Below, one piece after another: positions 6,474-13,964 of a stretch of DNA of 31,340 nucleotides. Source of the DNA: Rugosimonospora acidiphila (GTDB lineage Bacteria; Actinomycetota; Actinomycetes; Mycobacteriales; Micromonosporaceae); assembly GCF_039543385.1 (NCBI RefSeq), contig NZ_BAABJQ010000052.1, positions 1 to 31,340 on the forward strand. The letters run 5' to 3'. Position 1 is the stretch's first letter; each line of letters starts with the position of its first letter. The notes under the pieces were generated by a model. The model was not told where the DNA came from and searched no databases. It worked only from the letters and a program-made list of their open reading frames with translations. Position numbers and translations under genes: made by a program.

Positions 6474-8680
6474 GATCGCACCCTTTCTGGTCCGTCCAGC
6501 CGGTAGGTCAGCGCGGTGTGCCGCCGGCCCGCACCGACCGTGCGCACCGCCGCCGCCAGCGCCCGGCGTGAGCCGACCAGCACCACCAGCTTCTTGGCCC
6601 GGGTCACCGCCGTGTAGAGCAGGTTGCGTTGCAGCATCATCCAGGCGCTGGTGGTCAGCGGAATGACCACGGCCGGGTACTCCGAGCCCTGCGAGCGGTG
6701 GATCGTCATCGCGTACGCGTGTGACAGCTCGTCCAGTTCGTCGAAGTCGTAGTCGATGCTCTCGTCCTCGTCGGTGCGTACGGTCAGCGTCTGGTCCTCT
6801 GTGGACAGTGCGGTGATCACGCCCAGGGTACCGTTGAACACCCCTGCCGCGCCCTTGTCGTAGTTGTTTCTGATCTGGGTCACCTTGTCGCCGATCCGGA
6901 ACACCCGCCCACCCATGCGCCGCTCCGGCAGCCCGTCCCGGGCCGGGGTCAGCTCCTGCTGCAGCAGGGTGTTGAGCGCACCGGCCCCGGCCGGGCCGCG
7001 GTGCATCGGCGCGAGCACCTGGACGTCGCGACGCGGGTCGAGCCCGAACCGCTTGGCGACGCGGTGGCACGCCACGTCCACGGTGAGCGCGGCGGCGGCC
7101 TCGGTCTCCTCGCAGGCGAACAGGAAGAAGTCCGGCAGCCCGGTGGTCAGCGGCGGCCGGCCCGCATTGATCCGGTGCGCGTTGGTGACCACGCCGGACT
7201 CCTGCGCCTGCCGGAAGATCTGGGTCAGCCGGACCCTCGGGATCGCCTCGGCGGCGAGCAGGTCGCGCAGCACCTCGCCGGCGCCGACCGAGGGCAGCTG
7301 GTCGACGTCGCCGACCAGCAGCACGTGCGCACCCGCCGGGATGGCCTTCGCCAGCTTGTTGGCCAGGATCAGGTCGAGCATGGACGCCTCGTCCACGACC
7401 AGCAGGTCGGCGTCGAGCGGGTGGTCCCGGTCGAAGGACGGGTCGCCGCCCGGGCGCAGCTGCAGCAGCCGGTGCACGGTCGCGGCCGGGTACCCGGTCA
7501 GCTCCGACAGCCGCTTGGCCGCCCGGCCGGTCGGCGCGACCAGCAGCACCTTGGCCCGCTTGGCGGTGGCCAGCTCGACGATGGAGCGGACGGTGAAGCT
7601 CTTGCCGCAGCCCGGCCCGCCGGTCAGCACGGCCACCCGGGACGTCAGCGCCAGCCGGACCGCCTGCTCCTGCTCAGGCGCGAGCTGGGCACCCGTGCTC
7701 CGGCGCAGCCAGGCCAGCGCCTTGTCCCAGTCGACGTCGACGAAGTGCGGCATCCGGTCGGTGCGCTCGCGCAGCAGCCGCAGCAGGCTGCCGGCCAGCG
7801 AGAGCTCGGCGCGGTGGAACGGCACGAGATAGACCGCCGTGACGTCGTCGGGCAGCTCCTCGCGGACCACGCCCTCCTCGGCCGCCAGCTCGTCGAGGCA
7901 GCGGTCGATCAGGTCGGCGGGTACTCCGAGGATCTTTCCGGCGTCGGTGACCAGCTGGGCCTGCGGCAGGTAGCAGTGCCCGTCATCGGTGGCCTCGGAC
8001 AGCGTGTACTGCAGCCCGGCCTTCACCCGCTGCGGGCTGTCGTGGGGGATGCCGACGGACTGGGCGATGGTGTCGGCCGTCTTGAACCCGATGCCCCATA
8101 CGTCGGCGGCCAGCCGGTACGGCTCCTTCTGCACCACGGCGATGGACTCGTCGCCGTACTGCTTGAAGATGCGCACCGCCAGCGAAGTCGACACCCCGAC
8201 ACCCTGCAGGAAGACCATCACCTCCTTGATGGCCTTCTGCTCCTCCCAGGCGGTAATGATCTTCGCGGTGCGTTTGGGGCCGAGCCCCGGCACCTCGATG
8301 AGCCGGGCCGGGGTCTGCTCGATGACGGTCAGCGTGTCCACGCCGAAGCGCTCGACGATCCGCTCCGCGAACCGGGGCCCGATGCCCTTGATGAGGCCGG
8401 AGCCGAGGTACCGCTGGATGCCCTGGACGGTCGCGGGCAGCACGGTGGTGTAGGACTCCACCTCGAACTGGCGGCCGTACTTCGGGTGGCTGGACCACCG
8501 CCCGCGCAGCCGGAGAGTCTCGCCGGGCTGGGCGCCCAGCAGCGCCCCGACGACGGTCAGCAGGTCGGAGCCCGAGTCGGTGGCCACCCGCGCGACGGTG
8601 TAACCGGTCTCCTCGTTCACGTACGTGAGGCGCTCCAGCACGGCGTCCAGTACGGCGGTGTACGGGTGCGGCGCGGTCAC
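6470..8680 (-). CDS. recD2: ATP-dependent RecD2-like DNA helicase
   Basis: A 736-aa SF1B helicase of the RecD2/YrrC type. An N-terminal OB-like region (about 1-80) is followed by tandem helix-hairpin-helix motifs (GIGPRFAERI, VPGLGPKRTAKI; about 95-200). The ATPase core has Walker A GGPGCGKS near 354, Walker B DEAS near 428, GDVDQLPSVG, and the C-terminal motif AMTIHRSQGSEY near 655. It should unwind DNA 5'-3' in repair, independent of RecBC. The start is GTG 8680: TACGAT lies exactly 6 nt before it, suggesting a leaderless mRNA. It is first gene of a two-gene unit with the epimerase-like gene. Confidence 0.96.
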   Translation of the reverse strand: MTAPHPYTAVLDAVLERLTYVNEETGYTVARVATDSGSDLLTVVGALLGAQPGETLRLRGRWSSHPKYGRQFEVESYTTVLPATVQGIQRYLGSGLIKGIGPRFAERIVERFGVDTLTVIEQTPARLIEVPGLGPKRTAKIITAWEEQKAIKEVMVFLQGVGVSTSLAVRIFKQYGDESIAVVQKEPYRLAADVWGIGFKTADTIAQSVGIPHDSPQRVKAGLQYTLSEATDDGHCYLPQAQLVTDAGKILGVPADLIDRCLDELAAEEGVVREELPDDVTAVYLVPFHRAELSLAGSLLRLLRERTDRMPHFVDVDWDKALAWLRRSTGAQLAPEQEQAVRLALTSRVAVLTGGPGCGKSFTVRSIVELATAKRAKVLLVAPTGRAAKRLSELTGYPAATVHRLLQLRPGGDPSFDRDHPLDADLLVVDEASMLDLILANKLAKAIPAGAHVLLVGDVDQLPSVGAGEVLRDLLAAEAIPRVRLTQIFRQAQESGVVTNAHRINAGRPPLTTGLPDFFLFACEETEAAAALTVDVACHRVAKRFGLDPRRDVQVLAPMHRGPAGAGALNTLLQQELTPARDGLPERRMGGRVFRIGDKVTQIRNNYDKGAAGVFNGTLGVITALSTEDQTLTVRTDEDESIDYDFDELDELSHAYAMTIHRSQGSEYPAVVIPLTTSAWMMLQRNLLYTAVTRAKKLVVLVGSRRALAAAVRTVGAGRRHTALTYRLDGPERVRS

Positions 8681-8686
8681 TGAGCC

Positions 8687-8692
8687 ATCGTA
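8687..8692 (-). promoter_or_regulatory. -10 element of a probable leaderless recD2 promoter
   Basis: On the minus strand TACGAT is followed by 6 nt and then the GTG of recD2, the spacing expected when transcription begins at the start codon. No convincing -35 was found. Confidence 0.5.
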
Positions 8693-8785
8693 GGCCGGCC
8701 CGGAGCCGCCGCCGCGCAGGATACGCGGGGTGCCCGGCTCCGGCGGGTCGCCGCCGCCGGAGCCGGGAGTCGAGGTTCGCCCGGG

Positions 8786-9421
8786 TCAGGCGCGCTGCTC
8801 GCCGTCCGGGGTCGACCCGCCGTCCGGCGGGCCCATCGAGCCGCCGTCCGGGGTCATGGTGGACTGCCAGTTCAGCCGGGTCAGCAGCTGCCGGGCCGCC
8901 TCCGCGTGGTCCGCGCCGACGTTGACCGCGTAGTGCTCGGCCAGCAGGGAGGTGCGCGAGCTGAAGTCGCGACGCCCGCCGGTCGCCGCGTGCGCGATGG
9001 CGCCGAAAATCGCGCCCCACGCGGTGGCGATGACGATCGCGGCCACCAGCACCTGCCACCAGGACGAAACGGTGAAGATGCCCAGCAGCAGCCCGATCAG
9101 CACCCCGAACCAGGCTCCGCTGGCCGCACCGGCCAGCGCCGCCCGCCCGGTGGTCAACCGGCCCAGTACGTTCTCCACCAGCCGCAGATCGGTGCCCACG
9201 ATCGTGCTCTGTTCGACCGGAAAGCCGTTGTCGGACAGAAAGTCCACCGAGCGCTGCGCCGACGGGTAATCGTCGAACGACGCGACCTGGGTGGTCGGTC
9301 CGGCGGGCGGAACTCCGTTGGCCGGGATCGACGGTACGCCGCCGGGACCCGACGGGAGCCGGCTCGTGAGGTTGGCGAAAGTGGACATCGGGCCGCCCGA
9401 GGGCATGGAAGGTGTGCTCAT
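8786..9421 (-). CDS. YflT-like general stress protein with glycine-zipper membrane segment
   Basis: A 211-aa protein. After a Pro/Gly-rich N-terminus (about 1-45) comes the YflT-type domain: VASFDDYPSAQRSVDFLSDN, then FPVEQSTIVGTDLRLVENVLGRLT. Next is a small-residue-rich hydrophobic region (about 95-145) with two likely membrane helices, then a C-terminal part ending in a Gly/Asp/Pro repeat (PDGGS). Homologues are annotated as general stress proteins in actinobacteria. Start ATG 9421. It sits next to a universal stress protein on the same strand, 80 bp downstream of it, which agrees with a stress role. The molecular function is not known. Confidence 0.85.
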   Translation of the reverse strand: MSTPSMPSGGPMSTFANLTSRLPSGPGGVPSIPANGVPPAGPTTQVASFDDYPSAQRSVDFLSDNGFPVEQSTIVGTDLRLVENVLGRLTTGRAALAGAASGAWFGVLIGLLLGIFTVSSWWQVLVAAIVIATAWGAIFGAIAHAATGGRRDFSSRTSLLAEHYAVNVGADHAEAARQLLTRLNWQSTMTPDGGSMGPPDGGSTPDGEQRA

Positions 9422-9501
9422 CTGTGCGCCTCCTGCTTCCCGGTACCGGTTCCCCGGGTCATGGGGGAGCTAACTCGGGCCCAGATTGTTTTCCGGGCGG
9501 C

Positions 9502-9939
9502 TCAGGGCACCACGGTGACCGGCCAGCGGCCGGTGCGGATCAGCCGTACCGCCATCGACCCGGCGAACCTGTGGCCTATGCCGGTGGACGCGCCCACCAC
9601 GATGCCGTCCGCCCGCTCCTTGTCGGCGACGCGTACCAGTTCGGTGAACGGGTCGCCGAGCACCGCCACGAAGGTCGCCGACACCCCGCGGGCGGCTGCC
9701 TGCTCGACCACCTGCTCGCGCAGCTCCTCGGCGATCTCCGCGGCCGCCTGCCGGGCCAGTGCCATGCTCTGTGGCGCCATGTTGGCGAACCGGCTCGGCA
9801 TGGCCACGTGCACGACCACCAGCCTGGAGCCCTGCCTGCGGGCCATGCCGACCGCGTAGGCGCCGGCCCGCAGCGAGGTCACCGACCCGTCGACACCGAC
9901 CACCAGAACGCTCGGCCCGTCGGTGCCCAACTCGAACAT
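9502..9939 (-). CDS. Universal stress protein (UspA family)
   Basis: A 145-aa single-domain Usp. The first strand VLVVGVDGSVTSLRAGAYAV has the usual Asp-Gly-Ser. RLVVVHVAMP and a C-terminal VGASTGIGHRFAGSMAVRL-PVTVV segment follow; the glycine loop is similar to the ATP-binding GxxGx9GS but shorter, so nucleotide binding is uncertain. Start chosen at ATG 9939, because TACTCT lies 7 nt before it and the length is then normal; a GTG/ATG further upstream (to 10095) would add an unrelated Arg/Pro-rich tail. Confidence 0.9.
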   Translation of the reverse strand: MFELGTDGPSVLVVGVDGSVTSLRAGAYAVGMARRQGSRLVVVHVAMPSRFANMAPQSMALARQAAAEIAEELREQVVEQAAARGVSATFVAVLGDPFTELVRVADKERADGIVVGASTGIGHRFAGSMAVRLIRTGRWPVTVVP

Positions 9940-9946
9940 GTCCCAG

Positions 9947-9952
9947 AGAGTA
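9947..9952 (-). promoter_or_regulatory. -10 element of a probable leaderless usp promoter
   Basis: TACTCT on the minus strand ends 7 nt before ATG 9939. It supports the short start of the Usp gene. No clear -35. Confidence 0.4.
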
Positions 9953-10206
9953 AGGGTCGCGGGCCGTTCGGACCACGGCACACCCGCGAATTCGTGCCAC
10001 CGGCCGGCCCCGGCGCGCCGACCGGGATCGGGAGGCTGCCCGACGAGGTCCGGGATCGAGTGCGACGCCGGCAGCCGGGTCTGTCCGCCGTCCACCCCAG
10101 GATCCGGTGCGCGACGCGGCTGGGCGACGACGGCACGCTGCCATCCCTGTACGCGGGGTCACCGCTGACGCGCCGGTGGAGGCGCGGCGCGCGGGCTCGG
10201 TCGGCC

Positions 10207-10220
10207 GGTCGGCGCCGACC
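10207..10220. terminator. 14-bp perfect GC palindrome after the rhodanese-PRT gene
   Basis: GGTCGGCGCCGACC is perfectly self-complementary and lies 8 bp past the stop of the phosphoribosyltransferase gene. A T-tract is missing, as is common for actinobacterial terminators, and a perfect palindrome leaves almost no loop, so terminator function is tentative. The rest of the 289-bp gap 9940-10228 shows no supported gene apart from the usp promoter. Confidence 0.35.
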
Positions 10221-10228
10221 CGCCGCGA

Positions 10229-11260
10229 CTACGTGGTGCTACCCGCCGCCTCGAACAGCGGCAGTCGTGCCGCGACGATCACGTCCACGTCATCGAACTC
10301 CGTGCCCTCGCCGAAGGCCGCCATCCGGTGAGAGACGGTGGCGCCGGATCGTGTCATCAGTGCCTCGGCGGCCCGCATGGTCGATCCGGTCGTGATCACG
10401 TCGTCCACGACCCAGACGCGTTTGCCGCGCACGCGCTCCGCGTCCAGCGGATCGAGCCACAGGCGCTCGGGTGTCGCTGAGGTCAATGCCGAGACCCGCT
10501 CCGAGATCGCACCTGTCATGTAGGGCTTGAGAGACTTCCTCAGCACGATGTACGGCTTGCCGACGAGCCGGGCCAGCTCATGCGCCAGGGGAACGGCCTT
10601 GGATTCGGGGGCCGCGATGACTTCGCACGGTACGTCCGCTTGATCGGCCAATGCCTGAGCGGCGGCCGCGCACAGTTCGACGTCTCCCGGCAGTTGCACG
10701 TAAGCGATGCGGACGCCCGGTGCCACCGTGCGGATCGGCAGCACGCGGGTCACCTTGCCAACCGTCACCGTGTGGGACTGCCGTGGCCCGTCCGCGAACC
10801 GCGGCGTAGAACCCACTGGCTGATCCTGCTCCGTCGGGTAACCGTAATCCAGCCACCCGCCGCGGGGTTCGCCCTTCTTCGCCGGTTCGCCCATGCCGTA
10901 CTTGAGGCCAACCGCGTCGTACCCAAGCAGCTGGAGCACCGTCAGTACCTGACTGGCCGTGTGTCCGACCCAGCAACAGACCACGATGGTGCGGTCGGCA
11001 GGTAGCTGGGCGAGAGCCTCCTCCGACAGAAGGTCTTTCATCCACACGTTCTTCGCGCCGGGGATGTGGCCGCTCGCGTACGCCTCGGGAGTTCTGTTGT
11101 CGAGAAGGTAGACGGAGTCCGGGTCTGTCTGCAATATCCGCAGCAGTTCGGGTGGCGTCAGGTAGTTGAGGTTGGCCGGCACCCGCGCCAGGAAGGTCTG
11201 GCACGCCCGCAGTACGGCGCCGCGATCCTCAGCGACGACATTCATTGCGCCATCCGTCAT
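10229..11260 (-). CDS. Rhodanese-phosphoribosyltransferase fusion protein
   Basis: A 343-aa two-domain protein. Residues about 33-135 form a rhodanese domain: LLDNRTPEAYASGHIPGAKN and the active loop CWVGHTA with Cys96 in the persulfide position. Residues about 165-340 form a type I phosphoribosyltransferase similar to adenine PRTases: AAPESKAVPLAHELAR, VLRKSLKPYM, and the PRPP loop VVDDVITTGST with Asp286 and Asp287. Start ATG 11260 has AGGAG 7 nt upstream. It is last of a three-gene unit, 9 bp after the GTP cyclohydrolase II gene. A base-to-nucleotide transfer combined with sulfur transfer would fit both domains, but the substrate is unknown. GC is lower than in the flanks. Confidence 0.9.
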   Translation of the reverse strand: MTDGAMNVVAEDRGAVLRACQTFLARVPANLNYLTPPELLRILQTDPDSVYLLDNRTPEAYASGHIPGAKNVWMKDLLSEEALAQLPADRTIVVCCWVGHTASQVLTVLQLLGYDAVGLKYGMGEPAKKGEPRGGWLDYGYPTEQDQPVGSTPRFADGPRQSHTVTVGKVTRVLPIRTVAPGVRIAYVQLPGDVELCAAAAQALADQADVPCEVIAAPESKAVPLAHELARLVGKPYIVLRKSLKPYMTGAISERVSALTSATPERLWLDPLDAERVRGKRVWVVDDVITTGSTMRAAEALMTRSGATVSHRMAAFGEGTEFDDVDVIVAARLPLFEAAGSTT

Positions 11261-11269
11261 GACGCGCTC

Positions 11270-11854
11270 CTATACGAGGTCGAGGTGGTGACCGAACCTG
11301 GCCTTCTTGGTCGTCAGGTATCCCCTGGTGCGTTCCGTGGGCGCGACCTCGGCCGACATCCGCGCGACCGTCATCCCACCGTCAGCGAGCGCCCGCAACT
11401 TCGCCGGGTTGTTGGTCATGAGCCGGATCGCGGGCCCGACCCGGAGGGACCGGAGGATGTCCAGCGCTTCGTCGTACACGCGGATGTCCGGCGCGAGGCC
11501 GCGCAGGGCGTAGGCGTCGACCGTGTCGGCGCCCGCGTTCATCTGTGCGAGTCCGGCGATCTTTTCGAACAGCCCCAGGCCGCGCCCCTCCTGGCTCAGG
11601 TAGATGTAGACGCCGCGCTGCTCGCCCGCGATCGTTGACAGGGCGAGTCGCATCTGCTCGGCACAGTCGCACACGTCCCCCATCAGCGCCGTGCTCGTAA
11701 GGCAGCTCGACTGAACGCGCACGATGGGTGCCGGGTCGCCCGTGACGTCACCCATCCACATCGCGACGTCCACGGCTGAGGTGTCGCTCTCGAATGCGGC
11801 GATGTTGAACAACCCGTAGTCGGTGTGGAACTGGGCAATCGGAGATTGAGCCAA
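11270..11854 (-). CDS. Divergent GTP cyclohydrolase II (RibA-fold) paralogue
   Basis: A 194-aa protein aligning end to end with E. coli RibA (196 aa). The zinc ligands are kept with exact spacing (Cys51, Cys62, Cys64), as are SQEGRGLGL, Arg125, TNNPAK and a C-terminal TKKARFGHHL. Several GTP-site residues differ: RVHSECLTGD of RibA reads RVQSSCLTST here. The catalytic Tyr105 of E. coli aligns with Leu102. A Tyr-to-Met change at this site in a Streptomyces paralogue yields the formylated intermediate FAPy instead of the riboflavin precursor, so a different product is likely here too. The TTG start at 11854 has AAAGG 7 nt upstream, inside the preceding gene. Confidence 0.9.
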   Translation of the reverse strand: MAQSPIAQFHTDYGLFNIAAFESDTSAVDVAMWMGDVTGDPAPIVRVQSSCLTSTALMGDVCDCAEQMRLALSTIAGEQRGVYIYLSQEGRGLGLFEKIAGLAQMNAGADTVDAYALRGLAPDIRVYDEALDILRSLRVGPAIRLMTNNPAKLRALADGGMTVARMSAEVAPTERTRGYLTTKKARFGHHLDLV

Positions 11855-11857
11855 GGC

Positions 11858-12721
11858 TCAGCCTTTCTGCGCGTGTCCGTGGGTCTGATCCGACGCCTGC
11901 CCGCGCTGCGCGGCTTCGGCGGCGGGGAGGGGCGTCGTCGATGCCGTCTTGGGCCACGGCGTCGCGTCCTGCCACGCCTGGTTGTAGGTCCGTGCGTAGT
12001 GGTAATACAGGGCGCCGTCGCCCTCGGTGCCGCGCAACTCGATCTCCGGCCACAACGCCTTCCCGACGCGGTACTGGAACACGTCGAACAGGATGCGTCC
12101 GGTGGGCAGGCCTGGGTCGATGGCGATGCCGCCCCAGGTCGGTGTCCAGTCGAATACGCGGACCTGGATGTAATCGCGCTGCCATTCCGGCAGGCGCGTC
12201 TTGTGCTGCTCGATGTTGTTGAGGCTGGTCCGGATATGACTGCGTAGATCTACATCCGACATCCCGCGCAGCTTCGCGACGAGGGATATCTCCGACGAAT
12301 CGGGATCGAAGGCCATCAGCTGAACCCGGCGGCGAGTCGCGGCCGCCTCGGCGAGGTAGTCCATGTAACGGGTGGCCGTCTCGCCGAGATCTATGCTCAT
12401 CACCATGATCTGCTCGCGGCAATGGGTCACGAGTTCCCGGTACGTCGGCAGTTCGTTTCTGCCCAGGTAAGTCGCGAAGACGCCATGACTCTCGGAGTTC
12501 GGCCGTGCCGACGCGATCGCGTTCTCGATGCGTTCGAAGTAGGCCGTCCGGTCGACGAGGAGTCCTATGGTCAGGGCCGACATGCTGAAGAGAATGACCG
12601 TTGGCACGGATTGCTGGTCGAACTTGCCGTAGACGTCGAGTAGGCCGACCGACAGGGATGCGACGGTTGCCACGATGAGGGGGATGTTCGTGACGTTGAA
12701 GATCCGCTTCCAGCGTGCCAC
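11858..12721 (-). CDS. Two-TM protein with PLD-like/DUF5919-like cytoplasmic domain
   Basis: A 287-aa protein from GTG 12721, preceded by GGGAGG and GAGG. Two membrane helices (about 12-30 and 39-56) are followed by a soluble part. The segment RRRVQLMAFDPDSSEI, an Asn/His-containing helix, and later GRILFDVFQYRVG with a Tyr/Trp-rich C-terminal helix (YYHYARTYNQAWQ) recall the DUF5919/PLD-like fold of sensor and effector proteins; this resemblance is from memory, not a search. A GTG at 12874 would add 51 Arg/Cys-rich residues and looks unlikely. First gene of the three-gene unit; its stop lies 3 bp before the cyclohydrolase start. The upstream gap 12722-12982 shows no gene. Confidence 0.8.
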   Translation of the reverse strand: MARWKRIFNVTNIPLIVATVASLSVGLLDVYGKFDQQSVPTVILFSMSALTIGLLVDRTAYFERIENAIASARPNSESHGVFATYLGRNELPTYRELVTHCREQIMVMSIDLGETATRYMDYLAEAAATRRRVQLMAFDPDSSEISLVAKLRGMSDVDLRSHIRTSLNNIEQHKTRLPEWQRDYIQVRVFDWTPTWGGIAIDPGLPTGRILFDVFQYRVGKALWPEIELRGTEGDGALYYHYARTYNQAWQDATPWPKTASTTPLPAAEAAQRGQASDQTHGHAQKG

Positions 12722-12982
12722 GTAATCCTCGACCTCCCTGTTCGACGTGGTTTGGCCGCTCGCCCGTGACCTCGAGGCCGGGCGCCGACGTCCGCCGCAT
12801 CGATCAGTGTCCCAGCAGGGATACCGCGGTAGAAGCCCCCGAAGGAGAACAAGAATCGTCCGATTGGATAGCACCTGTGCGCAAGGGTACGAGCGCGCAG
12901 GGGTTGGAGTCCACCAGATGCCGGGCCCAGAGTGGTGCGACCCCCGGTCGATGCCGGATGGTGAAGTGAGTGACCGGCCGGT

Positions 12983-13939
12983 TCAGCCGCGGCGGTAGTG
13001 GGCGGCGACCTCGATGGCGTCGTCCACCACCTTCCGGGACGGGTCCAGCGGCAGAAACGCGAGCACCGGCACCTGAACTCCATTGTGGACGTACCGGCGC
13101 ACGTGCTCCGCGCACTCCCGCGGCGTACCGATCACCAGCAGTTCGTCCACCAGCGCGTCGTCGACCGCCCCGACGGCGGCGCGCCGGTCGCCCGCGTGCC
13201 ACGCCCGCCAGATCGGCTCCAGCCGCTGCTCGCGGCCGAGCCAGCGGTGGAACTCCGCGTAGCCCGGCACCGTGAGGTACCCGGCCAGCATCCGCTTGGC
13301 GGCGGCCCGGACGACGTCCGGTGACTCGGTGGGGCAGAGGAAGACACGCGCGACGATCCGCTTGTCCGGCCCGCCCTCGTGCACGTACGGCACCACCCGG
13401 GCGACGTCTTCGGCGGACAGCCAGTTGAGGATGGCCCCGTCGGCCAGCGAGCCGGCCAGCCGCAGCATGGTCGGGCGCAGCGCGGCGACCAGGATCGGCG
13501 GCGGCGTGGCCGGCGGGCGCTCCAGCCGGAACCCACCCGGCAGCTTCTCGCCGGCCAGCGCCGCGCGCAGGAACTCCACGCTCTCGCGCACCCGGCGCAC
13601 CGGCCGCTCGTAGGGCACGCCGTTCCAGCGCTGCACGATGGCGGGCGAGGCGGCACCTACCCCGAGGACGAACCGGTCGGGCGCCAGTTCGGCCAGCCCG
13701 GCGGCGTTCATCGCCAGCAGCGCCGGGCCGCGCTGGAACACGCCGGCGATGGCGGTGCCCAGCCTGGCGTCGGGCACCACCGTGGCCGCCTGCACGAGCG
13801 GGGTGAACGCGTCGAACTCGGCCGTCTCGCTGCTCCAGAACTGGTCGTAGCCGGCCTCCACCAGCCGGGGCAGCAGGGTGGCGTGTTCGGGCAGGGAAAC
13901 GCCCATCGGGATGGTGATACCGAGCGGCTCGGACCTCAT
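12983..13939 (-). CDS. LLM-class (probably F420-dependent) oxidoreductase
   Basis: A 318-aa TIM-barrel protein of the luciferase-like monooxygenase family. It shows GITIPMGVSL at the N-terminus, GYDQFWSSETAEFDAFTPLVQAA, RLGTAIAGVFQRGPALLAMNAAGLAELAPDRF and VLGVGAASP, then the conserved CAEHVRRYV near the C-terminus. In actinomycetes this group mostly uses reduced F420 rather than FMN; the cofactor cannot be proven from sequence alone. Start ATG 13939 (GTG 13948 possible) follows TATAGT by 7 nt, implying a leaderless transcript, although the gene lies only 25 bp behind the response regulator. Confidence 0.9.
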   Translation of the reverse strand: MRSEPLGITIPMGVSLPEHATLLPRLVEAGYDQFWSSETAEFDAFTPLVQAATVVPDARLGTAIAGVFQRGPALLAMNAAGLAELAPDRFVLGVGAASPAIVQRWNGVPYERPVRRVRESVEFLRAALAGEKLPGGFRLERPPATPPPILVAALRPTMLRLAGSLADGAILNWLSAEDVARVVPYVHEGGPDKRIVARVFLCPTESPDVVRAAAKRMLAGYLTVPGYAEFHRWLGREQRLEPIWRAWHAGDRRAAVGAVDDALVDELLVIGTPRECAEHVRRYVHNGVQVPVLAFLPLDPSRKVVDDAIEVAAHYRRG

Positions 13940-13946
13940 CGTTCGC

Positions 13947-13952
13947 ACTATA
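13947..13952 (-). promoter_or_regulatory. -10 element of a probable leaderless promoter
   Basis: TATAGT on the minus strand ends 7 nt before ATG 13939. A good -10 match in GC-rich sequence. No -35 match was recognised. Confidence 0.5.
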
Positions 13953-13964
13953 CCGGCGGCGGCG

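Noticed and set aside
7001..8683. 560-codon plus-strand frame inside recD2
   Set aside because: Opposite strand of an unmistakable helicase; no recognisable motif.
9940..10095. N-terminal extension of the universal stress protein
   Set aside because: The added residues are unlike Usp and contain the probable promoter; ATG 9939 gives the normal length.
11270..11854. Housekeeping riboflavin gene ribA
   Set aside because: Catalytic Tyr is Leu, GTP-site motif altered, and no other rib gene is present.
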